Source: TC-15 sp034437275 (GTDB lineage: Bacteria; Chloroflexota; Anaerolineae; Aggregatilineales; Aggregatilineaceae). Taken from it: DNA of 8,647 bases. Location of the stretch: the NCBI GenBank assembly GCA_034437275.1, contig DAOTUD010000054.1, positions 1-8,647 of the forward strand. Direction: 5' to 3'. Positions 1 through 6,595 of this stretch are shown here, in pieces (position 1 is the stretch's first letter; each line of letters starts with the position of its first letter). The translations under genes were made by a program, and so were the position numbers. The notes under the pieces are model-generated. The model made no database searches, was not told the origin of the DNA, and saw only the letters and a program-made list of their open reading frames with translations.

Positions 1-83
1 CCCCGCGCGCGGAGAGGGGGAAACAAACCAGGACCCAAAGTCCCTCTCCGTTCACGGGGAGGGATTTAGGGAGGGGTAAACCA
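1..83. repeat. Palindromic G/C-arm intergenic repeat, cut by the left edge
   Basis: Non-coding stretch built from variants of one arm. CGGAGAGGG lies at 10-18, its exact reverse complement CCCTCTCCG at 42-50, a near copy CGGGGAGGG at 55-63, and a further GGGAGGGG at 70-77. Arm 41-50 can pair with 55-64 (10 pairs including one G-T wobble, loop TTCA) or with 10-19 (9 Watson-Crick pairs plus a wobble, 22-nt loop), so the two folds exclude each other. A self-complementary CCGCGCGCGG lies at 3-12. This resembles the dispersed palindromic intergenic repeats with C/T-rich and G/A-rich arms found in many bacterial genomes, including Chloroflexota. The 41-64 hairpin is followed only by TTT, so it could weakly terminate an upstream gene. 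The left part is outside the window. Confidence 0.55.
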
Positions 84-111
84 TCGACACACGCGCCAGG
101 ATATCTAGCAT
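84..111 (+). promoter_or_regulatory. Putative sigma-A-type promoter of the TPR-histidine kinase gene
   Basis: TCGACA at 84-89 matches the -35 consensus TTGACA at five of six positions. TAGCAT at 106-111 matches the -10 consensus TATAAT at four of six. The spacer is 16 bp. Transcription would start near 118 and give a leader of roughly 28 nt. That leader contains AAGGG (135-139), 6 nt before the ATG at 146, as a ribosome binding site. Called by eye. Confidence 0.4.
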
Positions 112-145
112 AACCCCCAATTAGGATAAACATCAAGGGCTGAAG

Positions 146-1975
146 ATGGACGAGCAGATTCGAGCATATGAAGACGCAGTTGCAGCGGCGACCACCCCCC
201 GCGACAAAGTCGACGCGCTCAACGATCTGGCCTGGAAGATTCGCCGCCGCGAGCCACAGCGCGCACGGACTTTGTGCGAAGAGGCGCAGGCGCTGCTACC
301 CGCCTGTGATCCGCCGCATCGTGACGGCGAGGCGTACGCGCTGTTGATCACATCCGTGCTGGAGTGGGAACAGTCCAGCTACCAGATCGCGCTGCCGCTG
401 GCGCTGGAGGCGCTGGCGTTGTTCCGCGCGACCGGCAACGACTATCGCCAGGCGTGCACCCTGGTGCATCTGGCCGGGATTCACTTTTTCCTCGGCAACT
501 ATTCGCAGGCGCTCGAACTCGCGCTCGATGGCCTGCGCCTGAGCGAAGACTCATCGGATCGCAATTTGCGCGCGGCGCTGCTCAACAACATCGGCTACCT
601 GTACCTGCACCTGGAGCAGTTCCCCGATGCGCTGCCGCAGTTGACGAAGGCGCTGGACATGCACCGCGCGACTGGCAACACGCCCGGCGAGGCCGAAACG
701 CTGGACAGCATCAGCCGGGCCTACCTGTTGATGGACGACTACGCGCAGGCGTTGGAGTACGACCAGCGCAGCCTGGCCCTGTTTCATGAGATCGGCTACC
801 GGCGCGGTGAGGTCGAAATCTCGCTGCACATTGGCCGTATCTACGTGGCGCAGGGCGATTATGCCCAGGCGTTGGCCACCTTCGAGCAGGCGCTGGCGCT
901 GGCCCAGGAGGACGATTACAAGCAGTTCATCGCGGCGGCGCTGGCCGCAATCGGGCGCATCCACACGCGCCGGGGGCACACCGCGCAGGCCATCCCTCGC
1001 CTGCAGGAGGCGCTGGCCGTGGCCGAGGGGATCGGGGCCAAGCAGTTGATCTTCGAGAGTCACGAGGCGCTGGCCGATGCCTATGAACAGGCCGGGGAGT
1101 TGGCCCTGGCCTTGCAGCATTACCGCCAGTTCCACGCGGCGAAGGAAGCTGTGTTCAACGAAAAAACCGACCAGCGGCTGCGCAGTTTGCAGGTGATGCA
1201 CCAGGTCGAGGCCGCCAAACGCCAGGCCGAGATCGCCGAACTGCGCAACAACGCGCTCCAGCAGGAGATCGAGGAGCGCGAAAAGCTGATCGCCGAACTC
1301 AACGCCTTCGCCTACACCGTCGCCCACGATCTCAAGAATCCGCTGGCGGTCATCGTGGGCTACGGCGAGATCATCGAGGACAGCCTGGACCGCGAGGACC
1401 TGTCCGGTCTCCGCGAGATGGTGGTCAGCTTGCAGCGCATGGGCCAGAAGGCCAGCCACATCATCAACGAACTGCTGCTGCTGGCGCGCGTGCGCCAGGA
1501 GGACATCCAGCCCGAGCCGCTCGACATGGCCGCCGTGATTGCCGAAGTGCGCGACCGGCTGGCCAACCGGCTCGACGCGGTCCAGGCCGCGCTGCACGTA
1601 CCGGACGACTGGCCCCTGGCGCTGGGCTACGCGCCCTGGGTCGAAGAAGTGTGGGTCAACTACATCAGCAACGCAATTAAATACGGCGGTGATCCGCCCC
1701 GCATCGAGCTGGGGGCCGATCGAGGCGATGGGCAGGTGCGCTTCTGGGTGCGCGATAACGGCGACGGCATCGCGCCGGCGCAGCAGGACCGGCTGTTCAC
1801 GCCCTTCAACCGCCTGGACGGGTCGCAGGCCAAAGGGCACGGGCTGGGGCTGTCCATCGTGCGGCGCATCGTGCACAAGCTGGGCGGCAACGTTGGCGTG
1901 GAGAGCGCCGGGCGGCCCGGCGCAGGTAGTCTTTTCTTCTTCACGCTGCCTGTTGCAGGTGCCGTCACAGACTGA
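146..1975 (+). CDS. Soluble TPR-domain sensor histidine kinase (HisKA + HATPase_c)
   Basis: 609-residue histidine kinase that should autophosphorylate on His and pass the phosphate to a response regulator. Residues about 63-336 form seven TPR-like units starting near 63, 103, 143, 183, 223, 263 and 303, an exact 40-residue period. Residues 338-385 look like a charged coiled-coil helix (QxEAAKRQAEIAELRNNAL type) leading into the HisKA H-box TVAHDLKNPL, with His394 as phosphoacceptor. The HATPase domain shows the N-box (Asn505, Asn509 in VNYISNAIKYGG), the G1 box DNGDGI (Asp537), the F-box-like LFTPFNRLD (550-558) and the G2 box GHGLGLS (564-570). All catalytic motifs appear intact. There is no signal peptide, membrane segment, PAS, GAF or receiver domain, so it is probably cytoplasmic and the TPR array is the likely sensor or scaffold. 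An in-frame TAG at 122-124 leaves the ATG at 146 as the first possible ATG/GTG start, with AAGGG 6 nt upstream. No response regulator is encoded within the window. The glycosyltransferase gene begins 41 bp downstream with no terminator between. Confidence 0.93.
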   Translation: MDEQIRAYEDAVAAATTPRDKVDALNDLAWKIRRREPQRARTLCEEAQALLPACDPPHRDGEAYALLITSVLEWEQSSYQIALPLALEALALFRATGNDYRQACTLVHLAGIHFFLGNYSQALELALDGLRLSEDSSDRNLRAALLNNIGYLYLHLEQFPDALPQLTKALDMHRATGNTPGEAETLDSISRAYLLMDDYAQALEYDQRSLALFHEIGYRRGEVEISLHIGRIYVAQGDYAQALATFEQALALAQEDDYKQFIAAALAAIGRIHTRRGHTAQAIPRLQEALAVAEGIGAKQLIFESHEALADAYEQAGELALALQHYRQFHAAKEAVFNEKTDQRLRSLQVMHQVEAAKRQAEIAELRNNALQQEIEEREKLIAELNAFAYTVAHDLKNPLAVIVGYGEIIEDSLDREDLSGLREMVVSLQRMGQKASHIINELLLLARVRQEDIQPEPLDMAAVIAEVRDRLANRLDAVQAALHVPDDWPLALGYAPWVEEVWVNYISNAIKYGGDPPRIELGADRGDGQVRFWVRDNGDGIAPAQQDRLFTPFNRLDGSQAKGHGLGLSIVRRIVHKLGGNVGVESAGRPGAGSLFFFTLPVAGAVTD

Positions 1976-2001
1976 CTCTTCCATCTGCACGCGGAACGCG
2001 G

Positions 2002-2007
2002 TAGAAT
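2002..2007 (+). promoter_or_regulatory. Possible -10 box for a near-leaderless transcript
   Basis: TAGAAT matches five of six bases of the -10 consensus and ends 9 bases before the ATG at 2017. Transcription would therefore start about 0-4 nt ahead of the start codon. No Shine-Dalgarno-like sequence lies in the 25 bases before that ATG, which fits leaderless or near-leaderless translation. The -35 region is poor (TTCCAT at 1979-1984 with a 17-bp spacer). The box sits between two CGCG tetranucleotides (1997-2000 and 2008-2011), so it would be the 7-nt loop of a small inverted repeat. The alternative is that the gene is simply read through from the histidine kinase gene. Confidence 0.3.
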
Positions 2008-2016
2008 CGCGCCGCT

Positions 2017-3969
2017 ATGAACACACAACAACAACCCCGTTGGACACTCTACGCCATGCTGGCGATCTTGCTGCTGGCGTCTTACATCCGAATCCATGAC
2101 CTCAACGCGCAGGGGATGTGGGGAGACGAGGGCTGGTCGATGTGGCTGGCGCGCGGCGACAGCGTGCGCGACCTGACGATGACGATGGTCGCCGACCATC
2201 ACGGCCCGGTCTACTCCGTGCTGCTGCGGGCGTGGGATGCGCTGGCCGGTAACACGGTGCTGGCGCTGCGCGCGATCACGGTGCTGTTTTCGATTGCCAG
2301 CATCGCGCTGATCTACCGGCTGGGGCGGGCGCTGTTCAGCCCGGCTGCCGGGGTCGGGGCGGCGCTGGCCTTCACGCTGATGGACAAGCAGGTCGTGCTG
2401 ACCCAGGAGGTGCGCGATTACCCGATGGTGTTCTTCACCATGATCGGGATCGCGTATCTGTACGTGCGCTGGCGGCAGGACCGTTCGCGCGGGACGGCGT
2501 TTGGGTTCGTCGCGCTGAGCGTGTTCGGGCTGTACCTGCATTACTACTGCTACATGGTCAACCTGGCGATCCTGCTGCACGCCGCACTGACACTGCGCGA
2601 CCGGGCCGCCGGGCGGCACTTCGTGGCGCTCAATGCGCTGGTGGCGCTGGCGTTTGTGCCCTGGACGTTCGTCGTGGTGCACCAGTTCGTAAACACCCCG
2701 GTCGACAGCGAGGTACTGACCATTCACGGCTTGCCCTTCGACCGGTACACGCTGGAATACCTGGCCACCGAGTCGTTTGGCAGGCCGGTGGCGCTGTTCG
2801 GGCTGCTGGCGCTGGTGGGCGCGGTCGGGCCATTGTGGCGCACGCCCGGCCCGATGCACGACGCCCCACGCCGCACCCGCACCCCGGCAGCGCTGCTGCC
2901 CGTGCTGTGGTTCGGCGTGCCGGTGATCCTGACGGCGGCGCTGCACAGCCGCTATCCGCTGCTCACCGACCGCAACATCGCGGTGATTATGCCCGCCATC
3001 GCGCTGCTGGTGGGCTACGGGCTGACGGCGTTCGAGCGCTTCGGGGCGCTGTTCCTGGCGGCGCTGATCACGGTCAACGGTGTGTTCACGACCGGTGCCT
3101 TCTTCGACAAGCCGCCCTGGCGCGAGATGGCCGCCGATATCGCGGCGGACTATCCCGGCGGGGCGGAGGTCGTGCTGCTCGACGTGGAGGGGGCGCACGC
3201 CGCGTTGTGGTACCATACGCTGCTGGCGCTGCCCGGCGCGGACATTGACGCTACAATGACCCGCCTGCCCGCCGAGGACACGGCCCCGGCGGTGATCTCG
3301 CTGTACGACTATCGCCAGCGCTATCAGGGCGACTTCATCCCCCAGGTACAGCGCGCGTTGGATGGCGTGCCGGGGTTGTGGCTGGCCTACTGGGGCGACG
3401 CGGCCAAGAAGCGCGACATGTTCGATCTGCTGGCCGCCGAGGGGTTCGTCCGCACGGCGGAGCGTGCGTATGATCATCACGGCAACCCGATTTACGCCTA
3501 CCGCTACGACCGGCGTGCTGCGTTGGCGAGGGAGGTTGGGACATTCCAACTTGACGATTCGCCCCAAAGTGATAGGATCATATTGCACAAAGCCGCCTGG
3601 TACGATCCGGCACCGCGTGGCGAGGATTTGCATGTCTTGCTGTGGTGGGGCGTTGAACAGACGCCGGAAAGCGATTACACCGTGTCGGTCTTTTTGCTAG
3701 ATGAAGATGAGATTCCGCTCTTTGGCCCAGCGGGGCTGCTGGTGCAGCATGACGGCGTACCTGCCGGTGGGGCTGCGCCAACCTCCGGCTGGGTTCCAGG
3801 CGAGTTTGTTTTTGTTAGCCATCCCCTGGCCTTACCCCAAAGCCTATCCCCAGGCACGTATACCATTGGCGTAAAACTCTATCGCCTGCTCCCGGACGGT
3901 TCGACGGCGGTGCTGCCGGCTGTCGACGGTGCGGAGTGGCAGGTTGTCGGGACGCTGACGGTTAACTGA
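2017..3969 (+). CDS. GT39/ArnT-type membrane glycosyltransferase with C-terminal beta-sandwich-like tail
   Basis: 650-residue polytopic protein of the GT-C fold (PMT_2/GT39-like). These enzymes use polyprenyl-phosphate sugars as donors and work at the outer face of the membrane. After a first hydrophobic helix (about 11-25), the first outer loop carries MWGDEGWSMW with Asp37-Glu38, the position of the family's catalytic acidic pair, followed by DHHGPVY (60-66). Many hydrophobic helices run to about residue 360, including the RYPLLTDRNIAVIMPAIALL region (312-331) typical of the last helices. Residues about 362-500 form an alpha/beta-looking soluble domain ending in NPIYAYRYDR. Residues about 508-650 are strand-rich (LHVLLWWGVEQ, YTVSVFLLDED, PGTYTIGVKLYRLLPDG), resembling a beta-sandwich; I cannot name this domain. 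An in-frame TAG at 2002-2004 makes ATG 2017 the first usable ATG/GTG start, although no ribosome binding site precedes it. The tail is distinctly less GC-rich than the rest of the gene. The acceptor and sugar cannot be told from sequence. Confidence 0.85.
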   Translation: MNTQQQPRWTLYAMLAILLLASYIRIHDLNAQGMWGDEGWSMWLARGDSVRDLTMTMVADHHGPVYSVLLRAWDALAGNTVLALRAITVLFSIASIALIYRLGRALFSPAAGVGAALAFTLMDKQVVLTQEVRDYPMVFFTMIGIAYLYVRWRQDRSRGTAFGFVALSVFGLYLHYYCYMVNLAILLHAALTLRDRAAGRHFVALNALVALAFVPWTFVVVHQFVNTPVDSEVLTIHGLPFDRYTLEYLATESFGRPVALFGLLALVGAVGPLWRTPGPMHDAPRRTRTPAALLPVLWFGVPVILTAALHSRYPLLTDRNIAVIMPAIALLVGYGLTAFERFGALFLAALITVNGVFTTGAFFDKPPWREMAADIAADYPGGAEVVLLDVEGAHAALWYHTLLALPGADIDATMTRLPAEDTAPAVISLYDYRQRYQGDFIPQVQRALDGVPGLWLAYWGDAAKKRDMFDLLAAEGFVRTAERAYDHHGNPIYAYRYDRRAALAREVGTFQLDDSPQSDRIILHKAAWYDPAPRGEDLHVLLWWGVEQTPESDYTVSVFLLDEDEIPLFGPAGLLVQHDGVPAGGAAPTSGWVPGEFVFVSHPLALPQSLSPGTYTIGVKLYRLLPDGSTAVLPAVDGAEWQVVGTLTVN

Positions 3970-4004
3970 TCCGGCCATTCAACAATTTTGGAGAAGTTTG
4001 CCAA

Positions 4005-5462
4005 ATGATCACGACAAAAACGCTGACGTATCGTTATCATAGACAGCCCCAAGCCGGCATGTGGGACTCCCGGTTGATGCTGGGCTTGCTGGCGTTGGCT
4101 GTGCTGTCGGTGTTAGTGCGAGTGCCGTTTTTCGATATACCGGTAGGTTCCGACGAAGGGTCCTATGCGTATGTGGCCCGGTTTTGGTCCAGCGATTTTC
4201 AACTGTATCAGGATATTCCCTTCAACCGGACGCCGGTCGTCTTCCTGATTTACAAGGCGATCCTGACGGGGCTGGGGTCGAGCGTGGAGTCGATCCGGCT
4301 GGGCGGTGCGTTGTATAATGTGCTGTCGCTGGTCGCGCTGTTTTTCATCACGCAAGATGTGTTCTCGCGGCGGGATGCGTGGATCGCCGCCGGGATGTTT
4401 GCCGTCGTCAGCGCGGCCCCGCACGTCGAGGGCTTTAGCGCCAATCTCGAACTGTTTACCATGTTTCCGCTGATCCTGTCTGCGCATCTCACCTGGCACA
4501 AGCGCTGGTTCTGGGCCGGGTTTGCCGCCGGTATCGCCATGCTCGTCAAGCAGATCGGCATGTCGGGGCTGCTGCTGGCGCTGGCCTGGGTGTGGATGGT
4601 GCGCGGCGGGTGGCGCGCGGCGCTGTGGGTGATGGCCGGCTTTGCGATTGGCCCGGTCCTGAGCGCGATGCACGGGCTGATCATCGGCTGGGACCATTTC
4701 TGGAATTCGTTCGTCGAGCATACCTTCCTGACCAACTCGTTTTTGGGCAAAAATCTGCTGTATCACATCGCCAGCATCACTGTGCTGGGGCTGCGCTCGC
4801 TGCGCGCCTGGATGGTGCCGGGCGTGCTGTCGCTGGTGGCCCTGCTGACGCTGCGCGGGCGCAAACGCTGGTTTGGCGGCCTGTGGATGCTGTCGGCGTT
4901 GGGCGGGATCGCGATGGGCGGCGGCCCCTGGCTGCACTACTACTACCAGCTTGTCCCGACGGTGGCGTTCCTCAGCGGGCCGGGGCTGGCCGGGCTGGCG
5001 CAGGTCCCCTGGGAGCGCTTCTGGCGCGGGCTGGTGGCGGTTGGGGTGGCGATGTTCATCATGTGGGAGCTGCCGCCCTGGTTGTTTTCCAACATGCAGA
5101 CCGACTGGCAGGTTTATGACAAGGGGCGCTACGAGCCGCTGTCCCCGGAGCTGGCGGAGTATATCGAGTCGCAGACGACCGAGTACGACACGATCTACGT
5201 CGCTTTTACCCAGGCCGAGCTGTACTATCTGGCCAACCGGCGCGGCGAGCCGGTCCAGATGTTCTGGTACGAGGTCGCTAACTCCACGCGCATCTTCAAC
5301 GAGATCATCTTCAACATCCGCGAGCGCGAGCCGGCCATGGTCGTGTGGGCCCAGGACCCGCCAGAGCAGCACATGACGCCTGAGGAGTTCGAGGCGATCC
5401 TGCTCGAAGGCTATATCGAAGACCGGCGCTTCGGGGAGATGCGCGTCTTCCGTCGAAAATAA
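4005..5462 (+). CDS. GT39/ArnT-like membrane glycosyltransferase, second gene
   Basis: 485-residue multi-pass membrane protein, again of the PMT_2/GT39-like GT-C type. The first helix spans about 23-41. The loop after it carries VGSDEGSYAYVAR with Asp50-Glu51, the expected catalytic acidic pair, and further on FNRTPVVFLIYK (73-84), equivalent to the conserved family loop before the second helix. Further membrane helices continue to about residue 361. HYYYQLVPTVAFLSGPGLAG (311-330) is a typical late-helix motif of the family. Residues 362-485 form a hydrophilic C-terminal domain with alternating strands and helices (YDTIYVAFTQAELYYLANR, PAMVVWAQDP), probably outside the membrane. It lacks the extra strand-rich tail of the preceding paralogue. 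The ATG at 4005 has GGAG at 3990-3993, 11 nt upstream, which is long but usable. The gene lies 35 bp after the previous one and ends just before an intrinsic terminator, so it closes this operon. The first third is markedly lower in GC than the rest. Donor and acceptor are unknown. Confidence 0.85.
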   Translation: MITTKTLTYRYHRQPQAGMWDSRLMLGLLALAVLSVLVRVPFFDIPVGSDEGSYAYVARFWSSDFQLYQDIPFNRTPVVFLIYKAILTGLGSSVESIRLGGALYNVLSLVALFFITQDVFSRRDAWIAAGMFAVVSAAPHVEGFSANLELFTMFPLILSAHLTWHKRWFWAGFAAGIAMLVKQIGMSGLLLALAWVWMVRGGWRAALWVMAGFAIGPVLSAMHGLIIGWDHFWNSFVEHTFLTNSFLGKNLLYHIASITVLGLRSLRAWMVPGVLSLVALLTLRGRKRWFGGLWMLSALGGIAMGGGPWLHYYYQLVPTVAFLSGPGLAGLAQVPWERFWRGLVAVGVAMFIMWELPPWLFSNMQTDWQVYDKGRYEPLSPELAEYIESQTTEYDTIYVAFTQAELYYLANRRGEPVQMFWYEVANSTRIFNEIIFNIREREPAMVVWAQDPPEQHMTPEEFEAILLEGYIEDRRFGEMRVFRRK

Positions 5463-5490
5463 AAATTCTATTAATTCGGCTGGCTATGAG

Positions 5491-5523
5491 GGAGGGCAAC
5501 CCGACGGTTGCCCTTCGTTTGTT
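5491..5523 (+). terminator. Intrinsic terminator after the glycosyltransferase pair
   Basis: Perfect 9-bp inverted repeat AGGGCAACC (5493-5501) and GGTTGCCCT (5506-5514) with a 4-nt CGAC loop. One G-T wobble and a G-C pair below it can extend the stem to 11. The T-rich run TCGTTTGTT follows directly. It lies 30 bases after the stop codon at 5460-5462. The other strand has no T-tract after the stem, so it should act only on rightward transcription. Confidence 0.85.
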
Positions 5524-5534
5524 GGGTATTAACC

Positions 5535-5562
5535 TTGACAAAGCCCTATATTTGAATAAGAT
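5535..5562 (+). promoter_or_regulatory. Sigma-A-type promoter of the PAP2 gene
   Basis: A perfect TTGACA -35 box at 5535-5540 and TAAGAT at 5557-5562 (four of six consensus bases) are separated by 16 bp in a locally AT-rich stretch. Transcription would start near 5569, giving a leader of about 32 nt before the GTG start. The promoter begins about 12 bases after the T-tract of the preceding terminator, so PAP2 should start a separate transcription unit. Confidence 0.65.
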
Positions 5563-5600
5563 TTAACCAATCCGCTGTTGTGTTGGGGGTAATGTGAACT

Positions 5601-6536
5601 GTGGCTAAACTACGTTTAACCTGGGGAACGCTGCACAGCGTCGCCAAAAAGCTTATGATCTGGCAAGTATCGGCTGTGATCGGCATTTTGGTCGGCTTGC
5701 GGGTGTTCTTTGGTGAACTGCCCTCTACAGAGTACATTTTGGTCGCGTTTGTGGCGGTCTTCATGTGGAATGCTCGCAACCGGGGGTTCCTGATCGACTT
5801 TTCACCGTTCGTGATTCTGATTATCAGCTACGAGAGCCTGCGCGGCTTTGCCGATAATCTCTCCCCGTCCGATGTCAACATCACCAACCTGATCGAGTGG
5901 GAGAAGTCGCTGTTTGGCGGCACAATACCCAGCCACTATCTCCAGCAGCATCTGTGGGGCCAGTTCTATACCCCGGTGCTGGATGTGGTGACGAATGTGC
6001 TGTATGTGTCGCACTTTTTCGCGCCGGTGCTGCTGGCCGTGATCCTGTGGCACCAGGGCCAGCGCCCGCGCTACTGGGCGTATGCGATCGGCCTGGTGAT
6101 GTTGTCCTACGCGGCCTTTGCCACCTATCTGCTGTTCCCGGCGGCCCCGCCCTGGTGGGCGACGCTCAACGGCTATCTGCCGGACCAGCCCGCGACCCTG
6201 GCGCATTTCGTGGTGCCGGAGTCCGCCGTCGAATCCGGCCCGAACCCCGTCGCGGCGATGCCCTCGCTGCACACAGGCTACCCGACCTATATCGCGATGG
6301 TTGCTATCGCCACCTGGCGCAAGAAGGGCCTGCCGGTGCTGCTGCTGCCGACGACGGTGATCTTCGCCATCGTGTACCTGGGCCATCACTACGTGATCGA
6401 CGCGCTGGCCGGGATTGCCTATGCGGCGGTGGTCTTCGCGCTGGTGTTTGTGCCGGTTAGCCGCTTTGTCCGCAACCACGATCTACAGTGGGGGCGGCAG
6501 CCTGCGCCGGCACCCAAGCAAGTTCGGCAGAACTGA
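5601..6536 (+). CDS. PAP2-superfamily membrane phosphatase/phosphotransferase (Aur1/IPC-synthase-like)
   Basis: 311-residue polytopic membrane protein with about seven or eight hydrophobic helices. The active-site motifs of the PAP2_3-like branch are clear. FPAAPPWWA (179-187) precedes the histidine motif AAMPSLHTGYP (218-228, His224), and YLGHHYVIDALAG (259-271) supplies the second His and Asp (His263, Asp267, HxxxD). The MPSLH form, rather than the PSGH of ordinary lipid phosphatases, is shared with fungal inositol phosphorylceramide synthase (Aur1) and its bacterial relatives. The classical KX6RP motif is not evident. The protein may therefore hydrolyse a lipid phosphate, such as a polyprenyl pyrophosphate, or transfer a phospho-headgroup between lipids; sequence alone does not decide. 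The start is GTG at 5601: an in-frame TGA at 5595-5597 blocks any longer form, and GGGGGT (5585-5590) lies 10 nt upstream. The nearby glycosyltransferases make a role in envelope lipid or lipid-carrier metabolism likely. The C-terminus after about residue 288 is short and basic. Confidence 0.87.
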   Translation: MAKLRLTWGTLHSVAKKLMIWQVSAVIGILVGLRVFFGELPSTEYILVAFVAVFMWNARNRGFLIDFSPFVILIISYESLRGFADNLSPSDVNITNLIEWEKSLFGGTIPSHYLQQHLWGQFYTPVLDVVTNVLYVSHFFAPVLLAVILWHQGQRPRYWAYAIGLVMLSYAAFATYLLFPAAPPWWATLNGYLPDQPATLAHFVVPESAVESGPNPVAAMPSLHTGYPTYIAMVAIATWRKKGLPVLLLPTTVIFAIVYLGHHYVIDALAGIAYAAVVFALVFVPVSRFVRNHDLQWGRQPAPAPKQVRQN

Positions 6537-6550
6537 TGGCGGTTTTGGGG

Positions 6551-6556
6551 TACAAT
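6551..6556 (+). promoter_or_regulatory. Possible -10 box upstream of the TPR gene
   Basis: TACAAT matches five of six bases of the -10 consensus and lies 15 bases after the PAP2 stop codon. No good -35 box is found at 16-18 bp (CAGAAC at 17 bp). A start near 6563 would give a leader of about 33 nt containing the strong ribosome binding site. It may be an additional internal promoter or chance. Confidence 0.25.
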
Positions 6557-6582
6557 TTGGCAGAAGGACTCATGTATACCTG

Positions 6583-6588
6583 AAGGAG
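6583..6588 (+). promoter_or_regulatory. Strong ribosome binding site of the TPR gene
   Basis: AAGGAG lies 7 nt before the ATG at 6596. It is the best Shine-Dalgarno match in the window and fixes the start. The earlier ATG at 6572 is in the same frame but meets TGA after three codons (ATG TAT ACC TGA), so it cannot extend the protein. Confidence 0.75.
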
Positions 6589-6595
6589 TTATTCC

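Noticed and set aside
551..1990. Minus-strand open frame of 479 codons opposite the histidine kinase
   Set aside because: Rich in Gln, Arg, His and Val with no motif. The opposing frame has an intact TPR array and all kinase boxes, so this is a shadow.
1660..3633. Long open frame on the minus strand (657 codons) opposite the kinase end and the first glycosyltransferase
   Set aside because: Its product is a low-complexity mix of Arg, Gln, His and Pro without recognisable domains. It mirrors a well-supported + strand gene, and stop-free antisense frames are expected at this GC content.
4113..5372. Minus-strand open frame of 419 codons opposite the second glycosyltransferase
   Set aside because: Arg/Gln/His/Pro-rich with no domain. 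The + strand frame shows membrane helices and GT39 motifs, so this is a shadow.
5592..5597. ATG immediately followed by TGA just before the PAP2 GTG start, a possible start-stop regulatory element
   Set aside because: It is six bases that can occur by chance, and nothing else suggests ribosome stalling. The TGA is useful only in excluding an upstream start.
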